Positions 25,601 through 36,452 of a DNA stretch of 64,000 bases are shown here, piece by piece. Origin of the DNA: Watersipora subatra. Lineage: Eukaryota > Bryozoa > Gymnolaemata > Cheilostomatida > Watersiporidae. The stretch lies in contig NC_088711.1 in the NCBI RefSeq assembly GCF_963576615.1, positions 21,360,182-21,424,181 on the forward strand, in the 5' to 3' direction. The position numbers were made by a program, and so were the translations under genes. The notes beneath the pieces are model-generated. The model did not search any database, was not told where the DNA came from, and worked only from the letters and a program-made list of their open reading frames with translations. Position 1 is the first letter of the stretch, and each line of letters opens with the position of its first letter.

Positions 25601-25926
25601 AGCCCCTGTTCTTGTTTTGTGTACCTTTGGAATATATATGGCAAAAATGCAAGACTTGTATCAGTAAATTGAATGCTTGAAAAAACAAGCTGAAATGAGT
25701 CTAAAAATGAGACATGCAAAAAGATTTTGAAAAACTGCACTTTGTAGCGAAACATGAAAATTTGCATTTTTAAAACGTGTTTTAGAACATGCTACTGGTC
25801 ATTTTTAAAGATGCCACTCAACTTAAGACATTCTCTTACAAATAGTCATTCTTTTATTGCAGTGCAAGGTACAGAGACACTCATCCTCAATATTCAGTTG
25901 ATGCCGCTGTGGAAGGATGGAGATAA
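19637..25926 (+). CDS. TEPP: TEPP / SPMIP8-like sperm microtubule inner protein, six exons
   Basis: Exons 19637-19832, 21159-21220, 21640-21716, 21977-22062, 25020-25173 and 25863-25926 join in consistent phase into 212 codons plus TAA. Landmarks recalled from vertebrate TEPP (testis-, prostate- and placenta-expressed protein, renamed SPMIP8): LPKIRQMDRDT and LPDEHCRTST in exon 1, PITAQGRALL in exon 3, TGYAVRYLRPEITSSWQY and LDQHGQRPVP in exon 5. The vertebrate protein has LPTLRHMDRDT, LPDEHCQST, GYAVRYLKPDVTQTWRY and LDRYGQKPLP, and a similar length. SPMIPs line the inside of sperm axonemal doublet microtubules; a cilium or flagellum role here is inferred. The ATG at 19637 (MSLAMQG) is chosen as the first in-frame ATG. 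Exon 5 uses the acceptor AAACAAG|TA, 20 bases after the TTAA at the right end of a piggyBac. The last exon ends VDAAVEGWR. Confidence 0.85.
20043..21000. mobile_element. Inverted-repeat element in TEPP intron 1 with internal tandem duplication
   Basis: GCATTATCCCCAGGGCTGAT near 20043 recurs inverted near 20976-20999 (ATCAGCCCTGGGGCATTATC), suggesting TIRs of about 25-30 bases. Inside, a unit of about 48 bases (GGATATTGTACCCCCAATCA...) occurs twice at 20101-20185, and there are poly-C stretches (20871-20880, 20920-20932). The class is not identified. Confidence 0.4.
22104..24999 (-). mobile_element. Complete piggyBac DNA transposon with TTAA target duplications
   Basis: The element spans 22108-24995 (2888 bp) between TTAA copies at 22104-22107 and 24996-24999. 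The 15-base terminal repeats CCCTTTCTTGCATGA are identical at both ends. Palindromes of the form GTCCTCATATGAGGAC lie at 22243-22258 (one change), 22287-22302, 24617-24632 (one change) and 24964-24979, that is near both ends, and are candidate transposase-binding subterminal repeats. The single gene it carries is open throughout. Perfect TIRs and an open transposase suggest recent insertion. Confidence 0.95.
22348..24499 (-). CDS. piggyBac transposase (DDE_Tnp_1_7) with C-terminal cysteine-rich domain, one intron
   Basis: Cuts and pastes DNA at TTAA. Exon 1 (24499-22695) and exon 2 (22504-22348) join in phase (DEIR|YNLDAGHWPEKS) to give about 653 aa. N-terminal acidic, Ser-rich region (CSDSEDGYISSSGD); DDE core with the expected aspartates in SIDEQMVPF, YFDNLFTTLELL and MGGVDLTDFLISCYR; C-terminal zinc-binding domain CVAPTCHSKTRYLCRIC followed by CPECFGAYHTK. 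The long exon alone lacks this cysteine domain; the intron donor AG|GTAAGC and acceptor TTTAG restore it. The start MSSQRSRKAA at 24499 is preferred over an upstream in-frame ATG at 24586 because family members usually begin with a short lead into the acidic region. No stop or frameshift is seen, so it may be active. Confidence 0.93.
25195..25400 (+). mobile_element. SINE-like dispersed repeat (tRNA-like head), related to the 42-base minisatellite
   Basis: Begins with a tRNA-like stretch (GCTGTGTGGTTTAGAACGCC). Its 3' part (TTGCCACTGGACTCCGACAT near 25345-25365) closely matches, in reverse complement, the unit of the minisatellite at 35.86-36.45 kb. It lies in the last TEPP intron. Confidence 0.5.
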
Positions 25927-26477
25927 ATCTCTAAGTATAGGAAATAGTAAAATAGTTTTGCAGTGTTTAGATGATAGTAGCAATAAGATGCTCACTCTGT
26001 GTTTTCAAGGCAATACACACTCGCTCAAGCACTGTTTTAGATGTGACCTTCTAGTTGCAATAGCTTACTAGACCTTACAAAGACTGTGCAGTACTATACC
26101 CATTTTTTATTATTGTTTTAGAGATATTTTCTTCTCGATCGCATCTCACCATGTCATGCACAATCTTACCCACTTTTCTTTGATTGCTCAATACAATGTT
26201 TACAAAGTCAAATTTTAATCCACTGTCTTATATTGAGAGATCGGTGAAACAAAAATATTGAAAATGTCTGGAAAATATTACTAGGCTAAATAAATAATAG
26301 TATATCTAAAGTTATTTAATTATTAAAACAATTTGCGCTTAGGAATAACTCAAACTTGCTATATAAAAACACTTGAAATAGACCTGTTTGCAGCCATCGT
26401 CAACAAGAAATGTTACATCAGAAAAAGTAAAAGTCACCACGCATACAACTACTAGAAAGTGTCTCCACTGATTCTAT

Positions 26478-29400
26478 TTAGCGGAAATTTTTGTGATGCT
26501 CGCGCGGCTTTGTTCCTTTTCGTGGCCATGTTAGTGAATTGTCTGGAGAAGACTTCTTTAGCGCATGACACCTCCAAGCATAGGAGATGTGGTCCACCTG
26601 AAACCATAACATAAAACTGTAAAAATAATGCATTTTTTAATTTTGTCATATTGAATAAGAAAATACAAAAGAACAATATAAAAAGTAAAAAGAAAAATAA
26701 TCAAATTTCTCAGACTTATACATAAGGAGCCAGGATCTCGTAGAGCCAGTCAGTATAGTATTTTTTAGATTTGTCTCCTCATGCATTGTTTGGTTTTACT
26801 GGGTCGTTGTACTTACTGCAATGAGCCTGTCTCGCTGACACTCTTCGTCTACTTCCTTGAGCTCATCAGGAGCTAACAGTGGTAGCCGAATATGTTCCAC
26901 AACCCTTTTTGCTATTTCTGAAATTGGCTTTCCTAGTACGACCTGTTAAATAATCCATGGATTGCATAAGTTAAAGGTGTTGCCTAGACAGACATAAAAT
27001 GTCTGCTTGAAAAAATTAATTCATTTAAGTTTGTATTTTACCTGCATGGTTCAATATTGTATTTTACCTGCATGGTTCAACATTGTATTCTACCTGCATG
27101 ATTCAATATTGTATTTTACCTGCATGGTTCAACATTGTATTCTACCTGTATGGTTCAACATTGTATTCTACTTGTATGGTTCAACATTGTATTCTACGTG
27201 CATGGTTCAACATTGTATTCTACGTGCATGGTTCAACATTGTATTCTACGTGCATGGTTCAACATTGTATTCTACGTGCATGGTTCAACATTGTATTTTA
27301 CGCGCATGGTTCACATTGTATTCTACCTGCATGGCTCAACATTGTATTCTATGTGCATGGTTCATATTGTATTCTACGTACATGGTTCAACATTGTATTC
27401 TACGTACATGGTTCAACATTGTATTTTATAAAGTTTAATATAGAAATTACTCTACCTGAAACTACAACTTAAAACAAATTTGCTGCAAACCTATTTTGTA
27501 AAATTTTACATTTTGCAATTTTAATTATGATTGATGCCAGATGATAACTGCAAACAGATTTATAGTCAATACAAGTTTTGGAGACAGATGATTATTTCAG
27601 TGATATTTACATATAAATTAGGCATGGCAGTCACGCATGTAGCTGAAACAAACAACAAGTGTGACATTCCAAAGGTAAAACTTTTTGAGTTTACCTTTGA
27701 AATGACCAGACCTTCTCGAGCTGGAATCATACTTCCTGACAGTTTGCGATATAAGATTACAAAGGGGCAAGTAACATAGTGAGATTGAATGAGCCTTGAA
27801 TTAGTTAGTTACTACATACATACAGTATAATAAGTACTTACTGAGTTGACTGTTGCCCACTCTCTCACAGCCTCTATTATTTCTATTTCATCGATATTCA
27901 GGTGGTTGCTCTGTAGTACGACAGACATGGCCTCATCTGTCATCTCATGGAAACCCTTTGTTTTAAAAATACCCTGCAAAGCAATCAATCAGTCTACTAA
28001 ATCTTTCGCAACTCTTGCAAAATCTTTCTTTTGCAATCAACTTTTCAATGAATGCGAGTACCTCCTGCATAAACAATAAATGAATAAGTATTGCGGAGTA
28101 GCCAATGTTAATTGCCAAAAATTTTAAAACACTGAACAATGTATCTTTGATTGATTTGCATTTTAGAGTTTATATACCTTTGCATCTATAAGTAAAACAT
28201 ACACCAGAGTTGATCTATTTATGACTAAATTGTATTTCAGAGTTGATACATGTATATCTATGATTAAATTGTACTTTAGAATTGGTGTGTCTACGATTAT
28301 ATTGTACTTTCGAGCTTATGTATGTATGACTAAATTGTATACACTATCGGACATATTCGCCAGATGATGATCTATATACATGTATATATAAATCTCATTG
28401 TTTGTCTGTCGTTCGTTTGTCTGATGGTCATTCCTGTGTTCAGTTATAGTGATTAAGTTTTAGGAACGACAAAAGCATGGGATTTGAACCTGAAACCTAC
28501 AGGTCTAAAAGGTAAGCATGCTAAACCACTAGGACCTAAGGCTACATTGCTATACAATGGAATAATTGTGCACATCATACTTACTACACCTGCCAATCTT
28601 TGATACCGATTGGTTAAAATACTAAGGCTTCAGCTAGCACGCTTGAAGAGCATGACACAATCTTTTTTCCTTATGCTGGCTTACGTTATAATAATGACTC
28701 ATATTATAGTAAGATTAACTAGCTCAAGCTACTCAAATTCATTGGGTAAAAAAACTTAGCCAATTGAAAATAAATTTTTTATGCAAAAATTTGTTTTATT
28801 ACCCGTGCAACACTGGGCATTCACCTAGTATAGTATAATAATAATCTATATATATGTTTCTCAAAGTTGGTCTGCGTTTCTGTGTATTAGTGTATCTGTC
28901 TCTGTGTATGTCTAGATATAGCTAATAAAATCTTGGAATAAAGAATCCGTATCGCAGAAGATTTGATCTTGGACCCTCCCAATTGCCAGTCCATAGCTTT
29001 ACCAATTAAGCCACACCAATTCAGCCACATGAGCTTGATGGATTCATTAGGCAATATATGTCATTATATGGGTGCAAATACACTACCGCTCTCTGTTACG
29101 ACGCATGGATAGCGCAAAGATGAATGGATGGACGGCGCAACATGATAGCGCGCAACGTCATAAAGGGCGATAGCACAATTTTACTTTTAGCTCAATCGTG
29201 AGAGCAAGTAGTTAGCTCTTATTAGTAAGCTTACTCAAATTATGCATTGACAATGTGCCAGGCTAAGAGCAAGTGGCAGGCCACTACATTACCCCTCATT
29301 GTTTATAGGCTGATTTTTAATACTCGAGCAACGCCGGGCATCCAGCTAGTATAGTAGTATTGAGAGCAATATAAAAGCATTCAGCTAGTATAGTATAATA

Positions 29401-32400
29401 GTAATATAGGAGGCTATATAGATGACAATATAGTAATACAATGCTTCAAAGAATTTCTAATTTAGGCAGCAGTAGGCAGGTGTGCGCAAAGAGAAACAGT
29501 GAACACACAAACAGGTAGCTGGTTTAACAGTTGGTTGTGGTGAAGAGCTAATAGGTAGCCAACTTGTCGGGTTAGTGCTGTTAAACAGTGATATGATTAG
29601 TGCTGAATGAATGTAGTTAATTAATAGTTACCCGCCCATCTTTCCCACCTCTCTGAACAATTGAAAGTCATCATCACAAATCAATAAATAAGAAGTTTTT
29701 TAGAATGAAGTTATCAGTCCATTATCTTCTAAAGAACAAGACAAATCTCAAGTACAAGTATACATGAACTGAAGTAACAGTAACAATCATACAAACATAT
29801 TTCTATCACAGCTTCTCACCAAAGAGTGTATGAATAAAACTTTGATTTGATAACTATTTTTTAGTCTATTTGAATTAGCATGCTCCTCTATTGTACAAAT
29901 CCGTTCTCAAGGTAATCTTATTGAAAACATATTTATTGACAATAAGCACTTGTTACTTAGCAACGGTAAACAAAGAAATCTCACCGCTGTATTTTCTTGA
30001 ATATATCTCATGGCCGTCTCTTTCAAGTCTTCCTGCTGGAAAGTGACAGCTGCTTGCATGACATCGCAGGCATTGTTTATGCTCATGTTGTCTATCAGGT
30101 ATTGATTGCATAGCTGTAAGTAAAGGCTACAGACCATGTAGGCTGAGAGCTGTATAGTATATCTAAAGCTCTATCCACTTTAATAAAGACTATTCAAGTA
30201 TACTGAGTTCTTTCTCACTGGCAGGAGCACTGACCATAATTAGAGTTTTGTTGACTAGTTGGTGGGTTGAAGTATAAAAAGAACTCTTTAACGAAAAAAC
30301 AAATTAGATCTAGCTATTTGTCTATCTGTCTACTTATGTATCTGTCTATCTATCCATCTATCTATATATCTATTCTTCTGTCTATCTATTTATTTATATA
30401 TCAGTCCATTTATCTATATCTATTATAGTGTATTATCTAGACACAGTATCTATATATTTATTCATCTATATATCAATATCTATCTGTCTATTTATCTATC
30501 CTTCTGTCTATCCATCTATATATTTATCTATCTACCTATTAACTTATCCTTCTATTTCATCATCTATCTATTTATCTACCAATCTATCTGTCTATCTATT
30601 GGTAAACCTATCTATCAACCTGTCTACTTTTTGCTATTAACTGATAACAACTCACCATTTAAATCAAGTTTATTTTGATGTTTTGAAGTTAATGTTATCA
30701 CGTAAGCATCCACTAAACAGTCTCACAGAAAACTGTAGCAGTTTTGTCAGTGAAAGCATAAGTGTATAAATTAAAAAATTATACAAACCTTTCGCAGTTC
30801 CTCAAGTCCAAACTCGATAGAGCTGCCAAGAACATCAATTGCCTACAATAGTAGGAGAGTTCGCTGACTCTTTCAATGTTGATAGATCTATTTGAAACTG
30901 ATTTTGCTTGGGTTTATGGATTATGTGAGCTACACCATTTTCTTATGTATCTGCCTCTGAGCTAACAGCTCAGTGAAACAGTTAAGAGTTATACAAGTAT
31001 ACCACACATTAACATACACTATACTGCATGATAACATATGCTATACTACAGTATACGTTAACATACACTATACTACAGTATAATAGCTTAACATATGCTA
31101 TACAGACTTTAACACACACAATATGCTACACATTAACATGTATTATACTACATGTTAACATACACTATATTACAGTATACGTTCACATACATTATGTAAA
31201 CTTTAAAACATACACTTTACTATATATTAACTATCCCTATTCTACATGATAACATACAATACACTATACATTACCATATGCCATATAACAGGTTAACTTA
31301 TAATATACCGAATGTTAACACACACACTATACTACATGTTAACACACACTGTGCTATACGCTATCATATACTAAAAGACAGGTTAAAACATGCCATACAG
31401 CTCACCATGCCATCATGCCAAAAATAAGCCAGACCCAGCGCAGCAGTTTTGCTTGCTAATCGCATGTACATGCAAAAAGATGTTTTTGTAGTATTCTATT
31501 GAACTGCTTTGAATGTTGTCATTAGTAGCACGATGAAAATTTTGTGCTATAATAAACTGCCTGGCAGAACAAAAGAAGATAAACTTGAAGTAAAAGCTGT
31601 GTAGCATGTCAATTTTTAAGCCAGATAAAACAAAATTTTATTTATAATTCACTAGGCTAATATTTTAGAAGTATTATATTGTTATAAAATGAACATGACT
31701 ACCAAAAACAGTGTGAATTTGTTGAGAACTGTTTGGTGTTCAAATCTGTTTGCATTTTTAAAAAATATTTCAGGCTATTCAAACTTGTAAACTTGCAACC
31801 TAGTTTCTGCACTTTTAAAAATAATTTTGAAAAAACTAATTGTATAAAATATACATGTACTATTGACGATAGGTTTTAAAACCATAACATTGAAACTGTT
31901 TAAAACTTGAAGCATGCAAGCTTGGAATAAATTAATTTTAGCACTGCTATTGGTTGTGAAAAGCAAAGAAACAATACATCTAAACTGATGGTACAATTAA
32001 GCTCCTTTGTACAACAGATTTTCATTAAAGAGTTTCTGTTGTTTTCTAACTCACGTTTTTGCTGCTGAGGGTAACACAGTTAGTGTAGATAAATTCCAGT
32101 ACGGCTAGAAATATATCCGGTGTTATATCAGAAAGAACAAATGGCACTTCCTTGTCGGCATGCTGCATACTACCCTGGTCTAAGAACATTGCTCTGAATA
32201 CATCACATCTTGCTGAGAGCAATATCCTGTGGCCGTAAATTGCTTTGCGGTTTGGTCCAATCAAAAATTTTATGTCGCTAGCAAATAAACAAAACAACAC
32301 AACTTACAATAAGTTAATTGGATTCAAGTCAGATAAAGTATTTCAAATTATCTTTACGATAAAAAGTTTTAAAACAAATTTAATAAAACAGTTAAGCTTA

Positions 32401-32780
32401 TCTGCATAATCTTTGTTGCAATATGAGTAATAACTTAATAAAGTAGCTATGCTTAGTTTAACAACATCGTACCGACAAAAACAAACGTAGGAATAAAACA
32501 AATTGTTATTAAATATGATTGGTTTTCTTAATAGTAAAGTAAAAATGACAATAATAATTGATAATTAGTATTTGAAAAGTAGTTTATATACAATTTTAGA
32601 AACTGCAGGTTAAAACAACGTTAAAGACGAACGCTGCAATATCCTATAAGCCCAGTTTTCTATGGCGTAATGAAACAAGGTGCCTTACTTCATATCTTTG
32701 TTATTGATCATCTTCTTCATATCAAAGGCAAACGGCTCAATTGGCCCTTTCATAACAGTTTCACCTCCTCCACCGGACAT
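26478..32780 (-). CDS. BTBD19: BTBD19-like BTB/BACK-domain protein, paralogue A, seven exons
   Basis: Exons 32780-32689, 32277-32055, 30842-30789, 30113-29985, 27973-27842, 26942-26817 and 26597-26478 join in phase to 291 codons plus TAA; I recall human BTBD19 as also being 291 aa. Order: N-terminal leader (MSGGGGETVMKGPIEPFAFD), BTB fold (residues about 31-125: NDIKFLIGPNRKAIYGHRIL, VLEFIYTNCVTLSS), BACK region (LCNQYLIDNM, DVMQAAVTFQQEDLKETAMR, LNIDEIEIIEAVREWA), then HIRLPLLAPDEL and the C-terminal signature SYAWRCHALKK...RKGTKPREHHKNF, which parallels human AWKCHALRR...GTLPREHH. BTB/BACK proteins often bind cullin-3; BTBD19 itself has no kelch repeats and no settled function. Every intron larger than about 700 bases holds repeats. 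It converges on the TEPP-like gene, with 551 bases between stop codons. Confidence 0.92.
27035..27432. repeat. 26-base minisatellite in BTBD19-A intron
   Basis: About 15 copies of a unit like GCATGGTTCAACATTGTATT(CTACCT), some shortened to 25 or 24 bases (GTTCACATTG). It produces overlapping long open frames on the plus strand that are not genes. Confidence 0.9.
28195..28345. repeat. Degenerate tandem repeat of about 50 bases
   Basis: Three imperfect copies sharing TATGACTAAATTGTA(TT/CTT)TCAGAGTTGAT, directly before a Helitron-like element. Confidence 0.5.
28371..28828 (+). mobile_element. Non-autonomous Helitron-like element H1 carrying an antisense tRNA-like module
   Basis: Starts TCTATATACATGTATATATA directly after an A. 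It ends with a GC-containing hairpin (CCCGTGCAACACTGGG), seven bases, then CTAG followed by T: the Helitron rule A|TC...CTRR|T. On the minus strand inside are a tRNA-like A-box (TAGTGGTTTAGCATG, about 28530) and B-box (GGTTCAAATCC, about 28483). No protein is encoded. It lies in BTBD19-A intron 4. Confidence 0.65.
28845..29349 (+). mobile_element. Non-autonomous Helitron-like element H2, 16 bases after H1
   Basis: Starts TCTATATATATGTTTCTC after an A. It ends ACTCGAGCAACGCCGGGCAT, CCAGCTAG, T. On the minus strand it carries a tRNA-like head (GTGGCTTAATTGGTAAAGC near 29010 and TCCAAGATCAAATC near 28965). Its body matches the copy at 38.70-39.09 kb, defining a subfamily distinct from H1. Confidence 0.65.
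29376..29402 (+). repeat. Extra copy of the Helitron-like 3' terminal tag
   Basis: GCATTCAGCTAGTATAGTAT follows H2 by about 30 bases and repeats the H1/H2 ends and the 3' flank (TATAGTATAATA), although no element body precedes it. It could be a local duplication of the terminus. Confidence 0.5.
30305..30625. repeat. (TCTA)n-type degenerate microsatellite
   Basis: TCTATCTATCTG/TCTATTTATC-rich tract in BTBD19-A intron 3. Confidence 0.95.
31015..31400. repeat. Degenerate minisatellite of the type TTAACATACACTATACTACA
   Basis: Some fifteen imperfect units of about 22-27 bases in BTBD19-A intron 2. Confidence 0.75.
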
Positions 32781-33921
32781 GCTTTTGTGATGATAAGAAT
32801 GTCTCTTGATAAGATGTTACTAAGCAGATAAATCAATGTTGACCACAATTAATTCCAGAGACGCTCGCGGTCACGGTAGTTGTCTAGTTGCTAACATGGA
32901 AACAATAGACGCGCAGTAAATACGCGTAATGCCCTATTGGCTGGTTAGTGTACTAGTATTCTAACAAGGTAGCAAACAACTCTTAATTATAAACTAAGGC
33001 GTAAACTAATCAAAATAATTGTAGGTTTTTAGACTATACTTAGTCAATGAATTACGCTGTAACACTATAGCATGTGCTGTAATTAAATAGTTTAATTATT
33101 GTGTAAGAATTAGCACAATAAATTGGTAAATAGTTAAAGGTGAGCATAACCTTGTGTAATATATTAGATGAAAGCAATGTTTCACTAATAAAATTATTTA
33201 ATAAATATTAAAATATTTATGATTACAATTATGATGGTGTTAAGCTAAGTAGATATGATATCATACTGATTGTAAAATTGACTTGATAGTTAATTTTACA
33301 ACAAAAATAGTTTGCATATGCATTTATTGGAGGGATCAGATGTCCATATATAGGTATATATGTTAATTTGCTAATTCTGATTTACCTACTTAAGATAGAA
33401 TATCATCATTAGATTTGTTGTTGTCATATAACAAAAAGCAGAGCAAATTTTTCGTCTTTATTTATTCAGCTGGCATCTATTCACACACCAAGTTTCGTGC
33501 AAGGAGATTTAGGACTGATTTGCTAATTTTAATATGTTTTAAAAACAACAAAGTGCTATGTATAAAACTTAGAAAGCACCAGCTGAAATACTCGGCAACG
33601 AAAAAGTGAGTTTTGCGTTTAATAGATTGTCTCTGTATCTTTTTTCCTTTCTATGCGCTGATCTATTAACTTATCTTATATGAGGCGTAGGCAGCTGTTG
33701 TGCTGCACAGACTCGTGTATAATAGGTGATGCATAGGCAGCCACGCTGCACAGAATCAGTGTATAATGGGCTAATTTGTAGCTTCTTAGATGTATAAAAT
33801 ACTTAAACCCCTTAAATCAGATAATGTTTAATGAAAAAAGGCCCGTTTGACTCTATACTCTGGTAAAGAGCGTAGCTAATTGATATTGCATAATATTGTA
33901 GCAATCAAGGAAGCGCCCGCC
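32781..33921. other. Intergenic 5' flank of BTBD19-A, nothing recognised
   Basis: Upstream region that must hold the BTBD19-A promoter. It is AT-rich with no coding exon or complete repeat seen. Two short similar words (GGCAGC..GCTGCACAGA) occur near 33690 and 33735. Confidence 0.4.
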
Positions 33922-35629
33922 TAAAGACGTAGTCACACGAGCACCGAACCGACGTAGGATCGGTTCGGAGGCTGGTTCGGTTTGTGGCACATGTCACACG
34001 GCATCCGAAGTCGCTTCGCTTCCTAGATACCATATGTATAGAGACAGGACACGGTTTCATTAGTAGTTTTTATGTATTTGAGTTAAATATTTCTACTGTA
34101 CACAAAAAACTTTGAGGAACAATTATAAATTATAATTACACAGCAGATTTATCAGAAGATCGTTTAGCTGCTCAAAATAAATCGCTCAATACAAAGATTT
34201 TGCTAACCCTTCCCATCAACATAATTATATTTTTTTATTAACGTTTGAATGTTTTTCTATGCTGAGTACATAACAAACAAAAAAAGTCTTGATCATAGTA
34301 CTGTGGTTTTACATAAATAATTCAGTCAACGATACTTCATCAGGATGAATATGACACATTACTTATATTCTACACGAAAAAAAATCACAACCATTCTCTT
34401 ACATTTATGCAAAACTTAAGTGCAACATTTTACATTTATGCAACCCAATCACAAGTCCGGGTGAACCTTGTTGTAAATTGCTTCATGTTGTTTATTTAAC
34501 GAAATAAAAGTATCGTCCTATTTCTTTTTTAAAGGTTGACTTGCAACAAAATTCACATTACAGTTATTTGGTATCAAAAGATTCACCATGTCTTATTCTG
34601 TTGTGTTGTAGGTGCCAAATACAGGGAAATGGGATTACAAGCTCTTAAAAGCTCAAAAACGAAAAGCCGCCATAGATTGGAATCTCTTTATTTATTTGAC
34701 GTACTCATTACAGTTTGGTTATCGTCTTGTCACGTGATGTCCTCACGTCAATTGAAAGGCCAATAAAAAGCTCAATATAAAACTTATCGTAGCACTAGTT
34801 TATGACAAACACTTTGGGTTTTACCGAAGACCCGTATCAAATATAGATGCTCGCTACTTTACAGTTTGTTTCGGCTTGGACTAATCGTCAAGTCGTAATC
34901 TGATCATGTGACCCAATACTTCGAAAATAATTTTTGCAGCACTTTTCGATTATCACAGGTAACCAACAGGCTCATCATGATTATCAGACAATGATATGTA
35001 CTCATTCGAGCTAAGGTTGAAAAGTTTAATGATTTTGTACGGTAAGTTATAAGATATCAGTGCTAAAAGTGGCAGCATTACAATGACGATAAAACAGACG
35101 CGTAATAACAATAGACATGGTTTTATTGCATGCGTGAAGTATATTTGTGAAAATATTTTGACGAATGAGATTGCATGAAAGTGTAAACCGAAACCATCCC
35201 GTAACAAGTACGTCCCATTTGAGCCGTTTTGGAAAGAGAATCCAAACTACAGCGGTCTCGTGTGGCTGCGATTAACTGTTCGTTGTTTAGCTTTTAAGGG
35301 CTTGTAATCACATTCCCACATATTTTACACCTACAACACAACAGAGTAAGACATGGTGAATCTTTTCATATCAAATAACTGTAATGTGAATTTTATTGCA
35401 AGTCAATCTTTAACTTTACTCACACGCACGTAAGGAGAAATGTGATGCGTGCTCGCTAGAATTCTAGAATTTTAACCAGCCAATAAGAGCAAGGGTTCAG
35501 CTACAAAATTTCGAGGACCAAAATGGTTCGTTTCGGCCAGAAATTTCCTCGGCCGAACTTTTTACAGCTGAGAGCGACGTCGTTTTGCGTCATTTAGTTT
35601 GGTTCGGTGCCCGTGTGACCACGCCTTAA
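33922..35629. mobile_element. TIR element with TAA target duplication (PIF/Harbinger-like MITE), interrupted by another element
   Basis: The ends are inverted: left AGACGTAGTCACACGAGCAC at 33925 and right GTGCCCGTGTGACCACGCCT ending at 35626, flanked by TAA at 33922-33924 and 35627-35629. The 3-base TWA duplication fits PIF/Harbinger. No transposase is seen. Removing the nested element (34532-35410) leaves about 0.8 kb. Confidence 0.65.
34532..35410. mobile_element. TA-flanked TIR element, copy 1 (Tc1/mariner-like MITE)
   Basis: 879 bp. TIRs of about 190 bases begin AAGGTTGACTTGCAACAAAA and end in the reverse complement (TTTATTGCAAGTCAATCTT), with TA on both sides (34530-34531, 35411-35412). 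It has no coding capacity and sits inside the TAA-flanked element. A second copy lies at 62044-63362. Confidence 0.8.
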
Positions 35630-35857
35630 CAGTTACTGATGGCTTGTCAAATTCCTTACTGAACATCATGATTGAATGTGAAATGGTAGCACTATATTGA
35701 ATTTCAGCCATTTTAAAAAGGTATTTTTAGTCTACTGGTATGTGGAAACAATCCCTCCAAGATTAAGTGTGACGTTTGCTTAGCTTATTCTAAGCAGAAG
35801 CTGTGAGTGTTTTTAAGAATGGCTGCTGAACAAACAATGGCTCTGTAATCTTAGATG

Positions 35858-36452
35858 GACACGTCTGAGTTCAGTGGTAAGGGAACCTCGATGACTGGAG
35901 ACATGTCTGAGTCCAGTGGTAAGGGAACCTCAATGACTGGAGACATGTCTGAGTCCAGTGGTAAGGGAACCTCAATGACTGGAGACATGTCTGAGTCCAG
36001 TGGTAAGGGAACCTCAATGACTGGAGACATGTCTGAGTCCAGTGGTAAGGGAACCTCAATGACTGGAGACATGTCTGAGTCCAGTGGTAAGGGAACCTCA
36101 ATGACTGGAGATATGTCTGAGTCCAGTGGTAAGGGAACCTCGATGACTGGAGACATGTCTGAGTCTAGTGGTAAGGGAACCTCGATGACTGGAGACATGT
36201 CTGAGTCTAGTGGTAAGGGAACCTCAATGACTGGAGATATGTCTGAGTCCAGTGGTAAGGGAACCTCGATGACTGGAGACATGTCTGAGTCTAGTGGTAA
36301 GGGAACCTCGATGACTGGAGACATGTCTGAGTCTAGTGGTAAGGGAACCTCGATGACTAGAGACATGTCTGAGTCTAGTGGTAAGGGAACCTCGATGACT
36401 AGAGACATGTCTGAGTCCAGTGGTAAGGCAACTTCGACGACTGGAGATATGC
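35858..36452. repeat. 42-base minisatellite, about 14 copies
   Basis: The unit reads MSESSGKGTSMTGD on the plus strand. A multiple of three leaves both strands open, giving frames of 231 and 203 codons. The unit resembles the 3' part of the SINE-like repeat at 25.2-25.4 kb. Units differ at a few fixed third-base positions (TCC/TCT, TCA/TCG). It lies between the BTBD19-B stop and the BTBD19-A start. Not treated as a gene. Confidence 0.9.

Noticed and set aside
27007-27472. Overlapping frames of 98-143 codons
   Set aside because: Read-through of the 26-base minisatellite in a BTBD19-A intron.
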